Assembly (NCBI RefSeq): GCF_009795715.1
Contig: NZ_WTCR01000003.1
Location: forward strand, 248,001 to 312,000
Length of the DNA: 64,000 bases
From: Labilibaculum euxinicum
GTDB lineage: Bacteria; Bacteroidota; Bacteroidia; Bacteroidales; Marinifilaceae
Direction: 5' to 3'
The notes under the pieces are model-generated. The model was not told where the DNA came from. It ran no database searches and saw only the letters and a list, made by a program, of their open reading frames with translations. Within the stretch, counting starts at the first letter, position 1. Every line of letters starts with the position of its first letter. Shown piece after piece: positions 26,607-34,503 of this stretch. A program made the position numbers and the translations under genes.

Positions 26607-27146
26607 TTATTGTTCTAACCATGAAATTACCTTTTCGCAATTTGGTTTTTCTTTTGGGAAAAGTACATCAATAAGCTTCCCATTTTCATCAATCAGGTAT
26701 TTTTGGAAGTTCCATTTTATTTTCGAATCCATCACTCCATTTTTCGACTTTTGTGTCAGCCAGCTGTAAATTGGATGTATATCACTTCCTTTTACCGATA
26801 TTTTTGACATCATGGGAAAGCTGACGCCATAATTCTTTGTGCAAAATTCTTTTATTTCTTCATCAGTTCCAGGTTCCTGCCAAAGGAAGTTATTTGCAGG
26901 AAAGCCTACAATTACAAAATCTTTATCCTGATATTCTTTGTACAATGCCTCTAATAATTCGTATTGCGGAGTAAATCCACATTTAGATGCTGTATTGACA
27001 ATCATGATTTTTTTGCCCTTTAAATCGGCAAAATTAAACTCTGAACCGTCAATTGAAGTAACAGTAAATTGATAGATACTCTCTTGGGCAAAGCTCATAA
27101 AAGAAGTTGAAATAAGTAAGATACAGATGGTAATTATTTTTCGCAT
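26607..27146 (-). CDS. Glutathione peroxidase-family thiol peroxidase, exported
   Basis: A 179-aa protein with a signal peptide (about 20 residues, ending SFAQ). The peroxidatic cysteine is C56 in IVNTASKCGFTPQ. The second conserved block reads GFPANNFLWQEPGTDEEI; most relatives have GFPCNQFGGQEPG, so the resolving-cysteine position is alanine here. The W of the catalytic tetrad appears in KWNFQKYLID. Another cysteine (FCTKNYG) could serve as the resolving partner. It is expected to remove peroxides in the periplasm. Confidence 0.9.
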   Translation of the reverse strand: MRKIITICILLISTSFMSFAQESIYQFTVTSIDGSEFNFADLKGKKIMIVNTASKCGFTPQYELLEALYKEYQDKDFVIVGFPANNFLWQEPGTDEEIKEFCTKNYGVSFPMMSKISVKGSDIHPIYSWLTQKSKNGVMDSKIKWNFQKYLIDENGKLIDVLFPKEKPNCEKVISWLEQ

Positions 27147-27267
27147 GGTATGATTATTTACATTAACGAGTCAACAATTTACCCCCTTTTTTGTTCCGAA
27201 ACAAGATGAGAAATAGTAATGCATTTTTATTTTATGATGAGCTTGATTCTGTTTGTACAGTAGGCTG

Positions 27268-27300
27268 CAAAAAAAAAGAGCAACTGCTTGGTTGCTCTTT
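27268..27300 (-). terminator. Terminator of the C69 dipeptidase gene
   Basis: AAAGAGCAAC...GTTGCTCTTT hairpin. On the minus strand it is followed by a run of T (the plus-strand A-run 27268-27277). It lies 23 bp past the stop codon. Confidence 0.88.
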
Positions 27301-27322
27301 TCTCATTTAATATTTATGGATC

Positions 27323-28909
27323 TTAGAATTTCTCATCGTATTTGGTCCAGATTCCATCTCCAATTTTCCATGCTTTTTCAACCACTTCGTTTCCTAGTTG
27401 AATGGTTCTGTTGGTAAGGAATTCCAGTCTTTTTTTCTTGCTCAAACTCATGAATTGTTCATCAATTTTCGCCTGTTCTTCAAAATAGCTTTTTTGTAAT
27501 GGAACAAACACCTTGTCAATATCGTGACGCATGTCGCCCCATCGCTGGGCAGATAGTGTGCCCAATCTGTTGAAAGCCCACCATGCAGAAGTGCGGGTAT
27601 ATCCCAATGTGCGGGCTTTTACTTTGTAGCTTTCGGCTAAATCTGTAGATCCCGAATAAACCGGAATATAAATTGAGCTTGCCACATTATCCTGCGCCAA
27701 CCAAACAATTCCGCCAACTTCATCGGGCAGCCAATCACGACATTGAATAATCGTAGCATACATAGTATACCAACGGGCTATGGTTCTTTCTCCCAACTCA
27801 TCCCATCCGCCATTTACACGAAACAATTTGTTCATATCGTAAGGCATAAAAGGATTTGCAAAAGGAGATATCACTTCGTTTCCGTCTTTATCTGCTTGTT
27901 TGATATTCTTCACAAAGTTATATGGAGTTCCTTCGTAGTAATCTTTAAAGATCTCCACCAATTTATTCATTGTTATTTTTTCATCCGGTTTTACCGAAAA
28001 AGGATAATCTTTGTCGTTGGCATCCAAATTCAGGGAAGGAGCTGCCATTGAAAGTACCCGCCATTCTCTTCTTCGTGAAGCCAGAGACAAACGACTCTCC
28101 GGTGCATAAGCGTAATTCCAGCGGAATGTTTCGCCTTCTTTCCACCATCCGTTTTCTTTGGCAACATCAAAAATATTCGCCGATGCCATAAAATAATCCG
28201 GATTTTTTAAATCAATCTCTTTAATGGTGCTGGCGTTCGCATTTACCGAAATGTGATCGTTCGGAACTCGTTGAGCAACCCAAACGGCTCCTACTTTTCC
28301 TTTTCCCGGACCCACAACCTCAAAATGCCAAACCTCTTTTTTATCAGCAATGGTAAGACACTCACCATAATCGCGCCAACCGTATTTTTTTAGTAAATCA
28401 TCAGCCAAACTAATTGCTTCTCTGGCTGAAGAACATCTTTCCAGCATTAATTGCTGCAAACGCTGACAATCGATCAAACATTCTGTAGAGAACAATTCTT
28501 CATGACCTCCAAAAGTAGATTCACCAATGGCCAATTGTTTTTCGTTAATGCAAGGGTAGGCAGTATTCAGGAATTGGTAGGTTTTTTCAACCTGATCGAT
28601 TTCTCCGATTTTTTTGTGCTGATAAGTTGGCATTGCCAAACTATCGCAGGCAGAGCGTTCAAACAACTCAAATTTATTTCCTTTGTCGTGTTTCTTAGCG
28701 GGAACAACATTCATCCATGCTCTTGTACGGTGGCTGTCATCGGTGTGAGATGTAATAACAGAGCCATCGGCAGTAGCCATTTTGCCAACCGTGATGGTGG
28801 TGCATCCTTCCGGAACACCGTTTTTCCAATCTGATTTGTCCTGAGCAACGGCAGAAAATGAAATTGACGCCATTAAAATGAACAAGCTCATTCTAAATTG
28901 TTTCTTCAT
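27323..28909 (-). CDS. C69-family dipeptidase (PepD-like), exported
   Basis: A 528-aa protein with a signal peptide (to about residue 23, FSAVAQ). The N-terminal nucleophile C36 lies in PEGCTTITVGKMATADGSVI, the Ntn-hydrolase signature of family C69, and the following SHTDDSHRTRAW is characteristic. It probably matures by removing residues before C36. It hydrolyses dipeptides, probably in the periplasm. The length is typical of Bacteroidota members. It has its own terminator and no close operon partner. Confidence 0.92.
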   Translation of the reverse strand: MKKQFRMSLFILMASISFSAVAQDKSDWKNGVPEGCTTITVGKMATADGSVITSHTDDSHRTRAWMNVVPAKKHDKGNKFELFERSACDSLAMPTYQHKKIGEIDQVEKTYQFLNTAYPCINEKQLAIGESTFGGHEELFSTECLIDCQRLQQLMLERCSSAREAISLADDLLKKYGWRDYGECLTIADKKEVWHFEVVGPGKGKVGAVWVAQRVPNDHISVNANASTIKEIDLKNPDYFMASANIFDVAKENGWWKEGETFRWNYAYAPESRLSLASRRREWRVLSMAAPSLNLDANDKDYPFSVKPDEKITMNKLVEIFKDYYEGTPYNFVKNIKQADKDGNEVISPFANPFMPYDMNKLFRVNGGWDELGERTIARWYTMYATIIQCRDWLPDEVGGIVWLAQDNVASSIYIPVYSGSTDLAESYKVKARTLGYTRTSAWWAFNRLGTLSAQRWGDMRHDIDKVFVPLQKSYFEEQAKIDEQFMSLSKKKRLEFLTNRTIQLGNEVVEKAWKIGDGIWTKYDEKF

Positions 28910-28956
28910 AAGTTCGTGTTGTGTTGTTTAGCAATTGTGTTGTTTGTTCTTCTTTT

Positions 28957-29820
28957 CTATTTAGCGCCTTTCACTAAAAATATGCCCGAATCTTCAATGG
29001 TGATTAGTTTTTGTTTGTAAAGAAGACCGACCGCCTTTTTGAAGTTCTTTTTACTCATATTTAGAAGGTGATAAATATCTTCAGGTGAACTTTTGTCGTT
29101 TAAAGGAAGAAAACCATCTTCTTTCTTTAGCTGAGATAGAATTTGTTCTCCTGAATCAGGAATTTTGTTTTCGTAACCTTGTTTTTGAAGGCAAACGTCA
29201 ATTTTTCCATCAGGACGAATTTTCTTAATATATGCTTTGCGCACATCTCCGCAGCGAACAGGTTCAAAAATTTCATTCTGATACAACATTCCTAATGCGT
29301 CGTTGCTAATCAATACCTGATAGCCTAAATCATTTCTTCTTCCGATCAGGATTTCTATTTCGTCGCCTTCGGCATACGAGGTTTCTACGTCTCTAAGTAC
29401 GTTTTCTATTTTGGCTGTTCCAACAATCCGGCCGGATGCATTGTCCAGATAAACAAATATTAAGTAAGAATAACCAACCTGCATGTTGTCCTTTTGCTCA
29501 CTAAACGGAACAAACAAATCTTTAGCGATTCCCCAGTCGAGAAATGCGCCCAAATTATTGACTGTTTTCACCTTTAAATAAGCAAATTCACCTACTGTAG
29601 CATAGGGAATAAGAGTTGTTGCAATAATTCGATTTTCCGAATCACGATAGATAAATACTTTAATAGTATCATCCAATTGGGTTTTAGGAGGCACATATCT
29701 GGTAGGTAAAAGAATTAAAGATTCATCTTCTCCCTGTAAATACACTCCAAAATCGACTATTTTAGCAACTTTTAACGATGCAAACTGACCAATCATACTC
29801 ACAATATTATATTTTATCAC
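28957..29820 (-). CDS. S1-like RNA-binding protein of the CvfB/YitL family
   Basis: A 287-aa cytoplasmic protein with repeated S1-type OB folds (GQFASLKVAKIVDFGVYLQGEDESLILLPTRYVP; GEFAYLKVKTVNNLGAFLDWG; later VRKAYIKKIRPDGKIDVCLQ). A C-terminal winged-helix segment reads SPEDIYHLLNMSKKNFKKAVGLLYKQKLI. This arrangement is that of CvfB (S. pneumoniae/S. aureus) proteins, which bind RNA and affect virulence-factor expression there. The start may instead be the ATG eight codons further in (MIGQFASL). Confidence 0.9.
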   Translation of the reverse strand: MIKYNIVSMIGQFASLKVAKIVDFGVYLQGEDESLILLPTRYVPPKTQLDDTIKVFIYRDSENRIIATTLIPYATVGEFAYLKVKTVNNLGAFLDWGIAKDLFVPFSEQKDNMQVGYSYLIFVYLDNASGRIVGTAKIENVLRDVETSYAEGDEIEILIGRRNDLGYQVLISNDALGMLYQNEIFEPVRCGDVRKAYIKKIRPDGKIDVCLQKQGYENKIPDSGEQILSQLKKEDGFLPLNDKSSPEDIYHLLNMSKKNFKKAVGLLYKQKLITIEDSGIFLVKGAK

Positions 29821-30428
29821 TTTATCTGTATTGAATAAGAATCACTTACAGATGAAAGTGCGGTTTTACTACTTAAAAATTTAACACGGTAAATGTAAGC
29901 ATCTTTTTACGAAATATTCGTTTGCATTGCCAATTCCCGAATTTCGAATTGAAAATGCTCTGCTCTATAAAATCTTCCTGGAAAAGAGCATTAAATCGAA
30001 CTGACTTTGCAGAATGAGGCATGTTGTACAGCAGATTTGTGAAATCGAAAAAATTGATCTGGGTATTTAAGCTCAATCAATGCTTAACAGTAGTTGTTAT
30101 CGGTTAAATGTAAATCATTTTACAGGCTGTATTTCTGCGAGTGCCTATTTCAGTACTTTTTTTGTGATTTGTTATGTGAAGATTGCAATTTTCGTTATCG
30201 ATTGCAGTTTCTACATGTTATTATTAAAGAAAAAAATCATTAATGTTCTTGGGTATAAACACCCACTAAACGGTGTATTGTACAACATACAGCGAATAAT
30301 ACAGAAAAATTTCTCCAATGAAAAATTGTTTTTATTTTTGATGCAGAATTAAATCGCATTGATTCGATTCCAATTTTAAGCAACTCTCTCGAGTATTAAA
30401 TGGGAATAAAAAATTAACAAGTCAGGGT
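29821..30428. other. Divergent intergenic region upstream of the double carboxyltransferase gene
   Basis: About 600 bp, strongly AT-rich. An open frame at 30080-30352 has poor composition (runs of F, I, C and S) and no neighbours to support it. A perfect -7-like TATTTTTG lies at 30332-30339 but lacks a good -33 partner. I see no RNA gene. Confidence 0.5.
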
Positions 30429-33400
30429 ATGAAAAAAAGGAAGTTATTAGTTAGAGATCTTACATTAAGAGATGGTCAGCAATCTCTTTTTGCTACAAGA
30501 ATGCCACAGGCAGAAATTGAAAAGGTATTACACCTGTATAAAAAGGCCAATTTCTATGCAATGGAAGTTTGGGGTGGTGCAGTTCCTGATTCAGTTATGC
30601 GATACCTTAATGAAGATCCATGGTATCGTTTGGAGTCGATTAAAGAAGTGATAGGCGATGTTTCCAAACTTACCGCTCTATCCCGTGGTCGTAACCTTTT
30701 TGGATATAGTCCTTACCCGGAATCAGTAATCGAAGATTTCAATACTCAGGCGGTTAAGTCTGGATTGGGAATCATGCGTATTTTCGATTGTTTGAATGAT
30801 ATCGAAAACATGAAGTCTACTATTAAGTATGTGAAAGCTGCTGGTGGTATTGCTGATTGTGCAGTATGTTTTACTGTTGATTCTAAATTTCCTACCAAAA
30901 AAGAAGATCTTGAAAGATTAACAATAAAGAACCTTCCTGATCAGATTTTTGATCTGAACTACTTTGTTGATATGGCTAAGAAGCTTGAGGCTTTAGGTGC
31001 CGATATGATTTCATTAAAAGATATGGCTGGATTGGCTTCTCCTTCGTATGCTGGTCAAATCATCCGCCGTTTTAAAGAAGAATTAAATATTCCTGTAGAT
31101 TTCCATTCACATTCTACACCAGGTTACGGTTTGGCTTCTGCTCTTACTGCAATTATCAATGGCGTTGATATCATCGATACCAATATCATGAATTTTGCAG
31201 GTGGATCTGCAGCGCCGGCTTACGAATTGATCTACATTTTCTGTCAGAAATTAGGCATCGAACTGGATGGTGATGCTAAGACCGTTGTTGAGATCAACAA
31301 AATTCTGAAAGAGATTCGTATGAATGCTTTAGCTGATGTTGACAGCTACAAGCAGTTCCCTATTGAATTTGATATTACAAAAGATAAATTGCCTGCCAGC
31401 ATCGATCAGTTATTCGATGATGCGATTAAGTATGCCAAAGCCGATAAGGAAGAGGAACTACTTGTTGCATGTCATGCAATTGAAGCATATTTTAATTTCC
31501 CGGCTCCGAACCAAATGGTTAAGGATGCGGAAATTCCCGGAGGTATGTATACCAACATGCTTAACCAGTTGAAAGCTTTAGGTTTGGAAACCCTGTTAGA
31601 GAGAGTGCTGGAAGTGGTACCGGTGGTTCGTTTGGACGCTGGCTGTCCGCCACTGGTGACCCCTTCTTCTCAAATTGTTGGTGTTCAGGCTGTAAACTGC
31701 GTAATTGATGAGAATTCAGGACGTCCGTTCTATACCAATGTATCGAATCAGTTCTTTAATTTGGTAAAAGGAGAGTATGGAACAACTCCAATCGAGATTG
31801 CTCCTGAATTCCGTAAAAAAATTACCGGGAAAGCTGAAAAAGTAGAATACGATGTAGATGCTTATGTGTCTCCTGAAAATCCAACATTGCCGCAGTACGG
31901 AAACGTGAAGTTGGCGAAGGATAATAAAGAATTCATGTTGCTTGAGTTGTTCCCGTTGGTAGCTAAAGGTTATCTGGAAGGAAAGCGTAAAGCAGAATTC
32001 GAAGCTCAAAGAGAAGTTAACCGCAAGAAAATTGCAGCAGAAAGAGCTGCTATTAAACGTACAGGTAAACTAAAGATTCGTGATCTTACCCTTCGTGATG
32101 GTCAGCAGTCATTGTTTGCAACACGTGTACCTCAGGCTGAAATAGAGAAAGTGCTTCCGATGTATAAGGATGCCAACTTTTATGCAATGGAAGTATGGGG
32201 TGGTGCAATTCCCGATTCAGTAATGCGTTACCTGAACGAGGATCCATGGCACCGTTTGGAGTCAATCAAAGAAGTGATTGGTGATGTTTCTTATCTAACA
32301 GCTCTATCCCGTGGTAGAAACCTGTTCGGATATTCTCCATATCCTGAATCAGTAATCGAAGGTTTCAACAGAAATGCAGTGAAATCCGGTTTGGGTATCA
32401 TGCGTATCTTCGACTGTTTGAATGATGTGAAGAACATGGAAACCACCATCAAATACATGAAAGAAGCCGGAGGTATTGCCGACTGTGCGGTTTGTTATAC
32501 TGTTGATCCTAAATTTACAGGAAAACAAAGATGGAAAGCATTGCTGTCCGGAAAGAGATTGCCTAAGAAGATTTTCGATGTAGATTACTTCCTGAACAAG
32601 GCAAAACAGATGCAGGCTTTGGGGGCTGATATGATTACCGTGAAAGATATGGCTGGATTGATTCCACCATCATTGTCAGGGAAAATTATCAGAAGAATGA
32701 AAAATGAATTGAATGTACCAATTGATTTCCATACTCACTGTACTCCTGGTTACGGATTAGGTGCTGTTTTAATGGCAATTGTTAACGGTGTTGACATTGT
32801 AGATACAAACATTCTGAACTTTGCAGGTGGACCAGCTGCTCCGGCATTCGAAATCATTCAGATTTTTGCTGATAAGTTAGGTTTAGACACAGGTGTGAAT
32901 TTAGATGCTGTTGTTAAAATTAATGCTGAATTAAAGGGAATCCGCAGTCGGATTGCAGAATTCGATTCATACAAAATGTTCCCGTTGGAATTCGATATTA
33001 CAGCTGATTATCTTCCAAAAGAGATTGATGCATTGTTCGATAAAGCGATTGAATTAGCGAAAGCAGATAAAGAAGCAGAATTGTTAGACGTATGTAACGC
33101 TATCGATAAATTCTTCAACTTCCCTGCACCAAACGAAGAAGTAAAAACAGCTGAGATTCCAGGTGGTATGTATACCAATATGTTGGCTCAGTTGAAAGGA
33201 TTGGGATTGGAAGATTTGCTGCCAACAGTACTATTGAAGGTACCCGAAGTACGTGTTGCTGCAGGTTGTCCTCCATTGGTTACTCCATCATCACAAATTA
33301 TTGGTGTGCAGGCAGTAAATTATGTGTTGGATGTGAACAGCGGTAAAGCTCCTTATACAAACGTAAACAACCAATTCTTCAACCTTGTGAAAGGTGAATA

Positions 33401-33869
33401 TGGCGAAACTCCAATCGAGATTGATCCGGAGTATCGTCAGAAGATTTGCGGACAGCGTGATGCTACAGCTTTCGATGTAAGCAAATACAAATCACCAGAG
33501 AATCCTATATTGGAAGAGTTTGGTGGCGTTAAGCTTGCTGAGAACGAGAAAGAAATGTTGTTGTTGGAATTGTTCCCAACAGTTGCAGGTCCTTTCCTGA
33601 AGAATCGCAAAGCGGATGCTTACTACGCAAAAGTAGAAGCTGAAGAGAATGAAAAACAAAGAATCATCGACGAGCAAAAAGCTGCTTACAAGGCAATTCC
33701 TGCTGAGGAAAAGCGAGCAATGCTTTTGAGAGGATTATATAGCTTGGGTGGAACTTCAGAGGAGGCGACTGGTGAGATTACTCAACCGGAAGAAAAAGAG
33801 TCTCGTTTGGATCTTAAAACCAAGGAAATGCTGAATAGGATGAAACCTAAAAGCAAATTAGTAGGATAA
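30429..33869 (+). CDS. Double carboxyltransferase: two fused pyruvate carboxylase/oxaloacetate decarboxylase-type modules
   Basis: An 1146-aa protein made of two homologous halves joined near residue 544. Each half has a complete TIM-barrel carboxyltransferase domain plus the conserved PYC/OADA domain. Active-site residues are present in both: D15, K197, H226 and H228 in module 1; D557, K739, H768 and H770 in module 2. The offset is 542 in every case. Motifs are RDLTLRDGQQSLFATR, (S/V)KDMAGL and DFH(S/T)H.TPGYG. No biotin-carrier domain (MKM motif) and no ATP-grasp domain are present, so biotin carrier and carboxylase partners must be encoded elsewhere. A charged 55-residue tail closes the protein. 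Relatives act on pyruvate/oxaloacetate; the exact reaction is inferred. A terminator follows. Confidence 0.9.
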   Translation: MKKRKLLVRDLTLRDGQQSLFATRMPQAEIEKVLHLYKKANFYAMEVWGGAVPDSVMRYLNEDPWYRLESIKEVIGDVSKLTALSRGRNLFGYSPYPESVIEDFNTQAVKSGLGIMRIFDCLNDIENMKSTIKYVKAAGGIADCAVCFTVDSKFPTKKEDLERLTIKNLPDQIFDLNYFVDMAKKLEALGADMISLKDMAGLASPSYAGQIIRRFKEELNIPVDFHSHSTPGYGLASALTAIINGVDIIDTNIMNFAGGSAAPAYELIYIFCQKLGIELDGDAKTVVEINKILKEIRMNALADVDSYKQFPIEFDITKDKLPASIDQLFDDAIKYAKADKEEELLVACHAIEAYFNFPAPNQMVKDAEIPGGMYTNMLNQLKALGLETLLERVLEVVPVVRLDAGCPPLVTPSSQIVGVQAVNCVIDENSGRPFYTNVSNQFFNLVKGEYGTTPIEIAPEFRKKITGKAEKVEYDVDAYVSPENPTLPQYGNVKLAKDNKEFMLLELFPLVAKGYLEGKRKAEFEAQREVNRKKIAAERAAIKRTGKLKIRDLTLRDGQQSLFATRVPQAEIEKVLPMYKDANFYAMEVWGGAIPDSVMRYLNEDPWHRLESIKEVIGDVSYLTALSRGRNLFGYSPYPESVIEGFNRNAVKSGLGIMRIFDCLNDVKNMETTIKYMKEAGGIADCAVCYTVDPKFTGKQRWKALLSGKRLPKKIFDVDYFLNKAKQMQALGADMITVKDMAGLIPPSLSGKIIRRMKNELNVPIDFHTHCTPGYGLGAVLMAIVNGVDIVDTNILNFAGGPAAPAFEIIQIFADKLGLDTGVNLDAVVKINAELKGIRSRIAEFDSYKMFPLEFDITADYLPKEIDALFDKAIELAKADKEAELLDVCNAIDKFFNFPAPNEEVKTAEIPGGMYTNMLAQLKGLGLEDLLPTVLLKVPEVRVAAGCPPLVTPSSQIIGVQAVNYVLDVNSGKAPYTNVNNQFFNLVKGEYGETPIEIDPEYRQKICGQRDATAFDVSKYKSPENPILEEFGGVKLAENEKEMLLLELFPTVAGPFLKNRKADAYYAKVEAEENEKQRIIDEQKAAYKAIPAEEKRAMLLRGLYSLGGTSEEATGEITQPEEKESRLDLKTKEMLNRMKPKSKLVG

Positions 33870-33895
33870 AGTTTTCTCTTTATATACGCAACCTT

Positions 33896-33929
33896 AAAAA
33901 GTGCTGCTCTTCGGAGTGGCACTTTTTTT
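33896..33929 (+). terminator. Terminator after the double carboxyltransferase
   Basis: AAAAAGTGC-TGCTC-TTCG-GAG-TGGCAC followed by a long T-run. Confidence 0.88.
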
Positions 33930-34005
33930 AGTTTCCAGTAAATAGTATTGTTGATGTACTATATTGAAAAAGGACACTTTCTCGCCCTGCCACATCTATC
34001 GAGCT

Positions 34006-34114
34006 GCGACTGCAATAGTCGTACTACTACGACCACAACGGTCGTGCTACTACGACTACAACGGTCGTGCTACTACGACTACAACGGTCGTGCTACCACG
34101 ACCACAATAGTCGT
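34006..34114 (+). repeat. Five tandem 17-nt hairpins, period 23 bp
   Basis: Units at 34006, 34029, 34052, 34075 and 34098 follow RCGAC[TC]-RCAA-Y[GA]GTCGT and are separated by the 6-mer GCTACT/ACTACT/GCTACC. Each can fold as a 5-6 bp stem (CGAC..GTCG). The sixth pair varies as C-T/A-G, C-C/G-G or wobble T/G. An open frame through it is a by-product. Confidence 0.9.
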
Positions 34115-34221
34115 AAGTGAAGGACAAAAGGAGAGTGTATTGATATTTTGTTTGTGTTTGGTTCAGGTTGTTGTAAAACAGGGTGTTGTGTATTTGTTTT
34201 AAATTGGGTCAATCTTTTTAA

Positions 34222-34365
34222 GATTTGACAAAGGAGAATGGTTCTGGTATAGGTTTGCCAATTTCAAGATCTATTATGCATTTACATGATGGCAAAATTA
34301 GTCTTGGGTCTGTTTATGGCGAAGGCACTAAGGTATCTATTGTATTTAGGAATACTCATCGATGA
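34222..34365 (+). pseudogene. Remnant of a sensor histidine kinase (C-terminal ATPase end only)
   Basis: Reading from 34222, the frame encodes DLTKENGSGIGLPISRSIMH, then LHDGKISLGSVYGEGTKVSI and VFRNTHR, then stop. This is the G2 box and C-terminal strands of a HATPase_c domain of NtrB/NtrY-like kinases (usual form TTKENGSGIGLSISRQIM). A stop codon immediately upstream (34219-34221) closes the frame, and no dimerisation or ATP-binding N box precedes it. About 47 codons survive. It lies just upstream of a full-length histidine kinase but is not a duplicate of its end. Confidence 0.8.
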
Positions 34366-34503
34366 ATTCTTAGTGCAGAATTTCAAAATAGATTTACCTC
34401 TATGTCTTTTCAGCAATTAAAATTATTGTTTTGCAACCAGTTTAAATGAAAATAAATTGTTCGGTAAGTACATGTGATCGCTAAAATATGATAGTTTTGT
34501 GAA

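Noticed and set aside
30080-30352. 90-codon frame upstream of the double carboxyltransferase.
   Set aside because: Composition dominated by F, I, C, S and N; no motif, no conserved start context, and it lies in a divergent promoter region.
33948-34202. 84-codon frame with TTTTTTVV and similar runs.
   Set aside because: It is a translation of the 23-bp hairpin array; the low-complexity peptide has no support.
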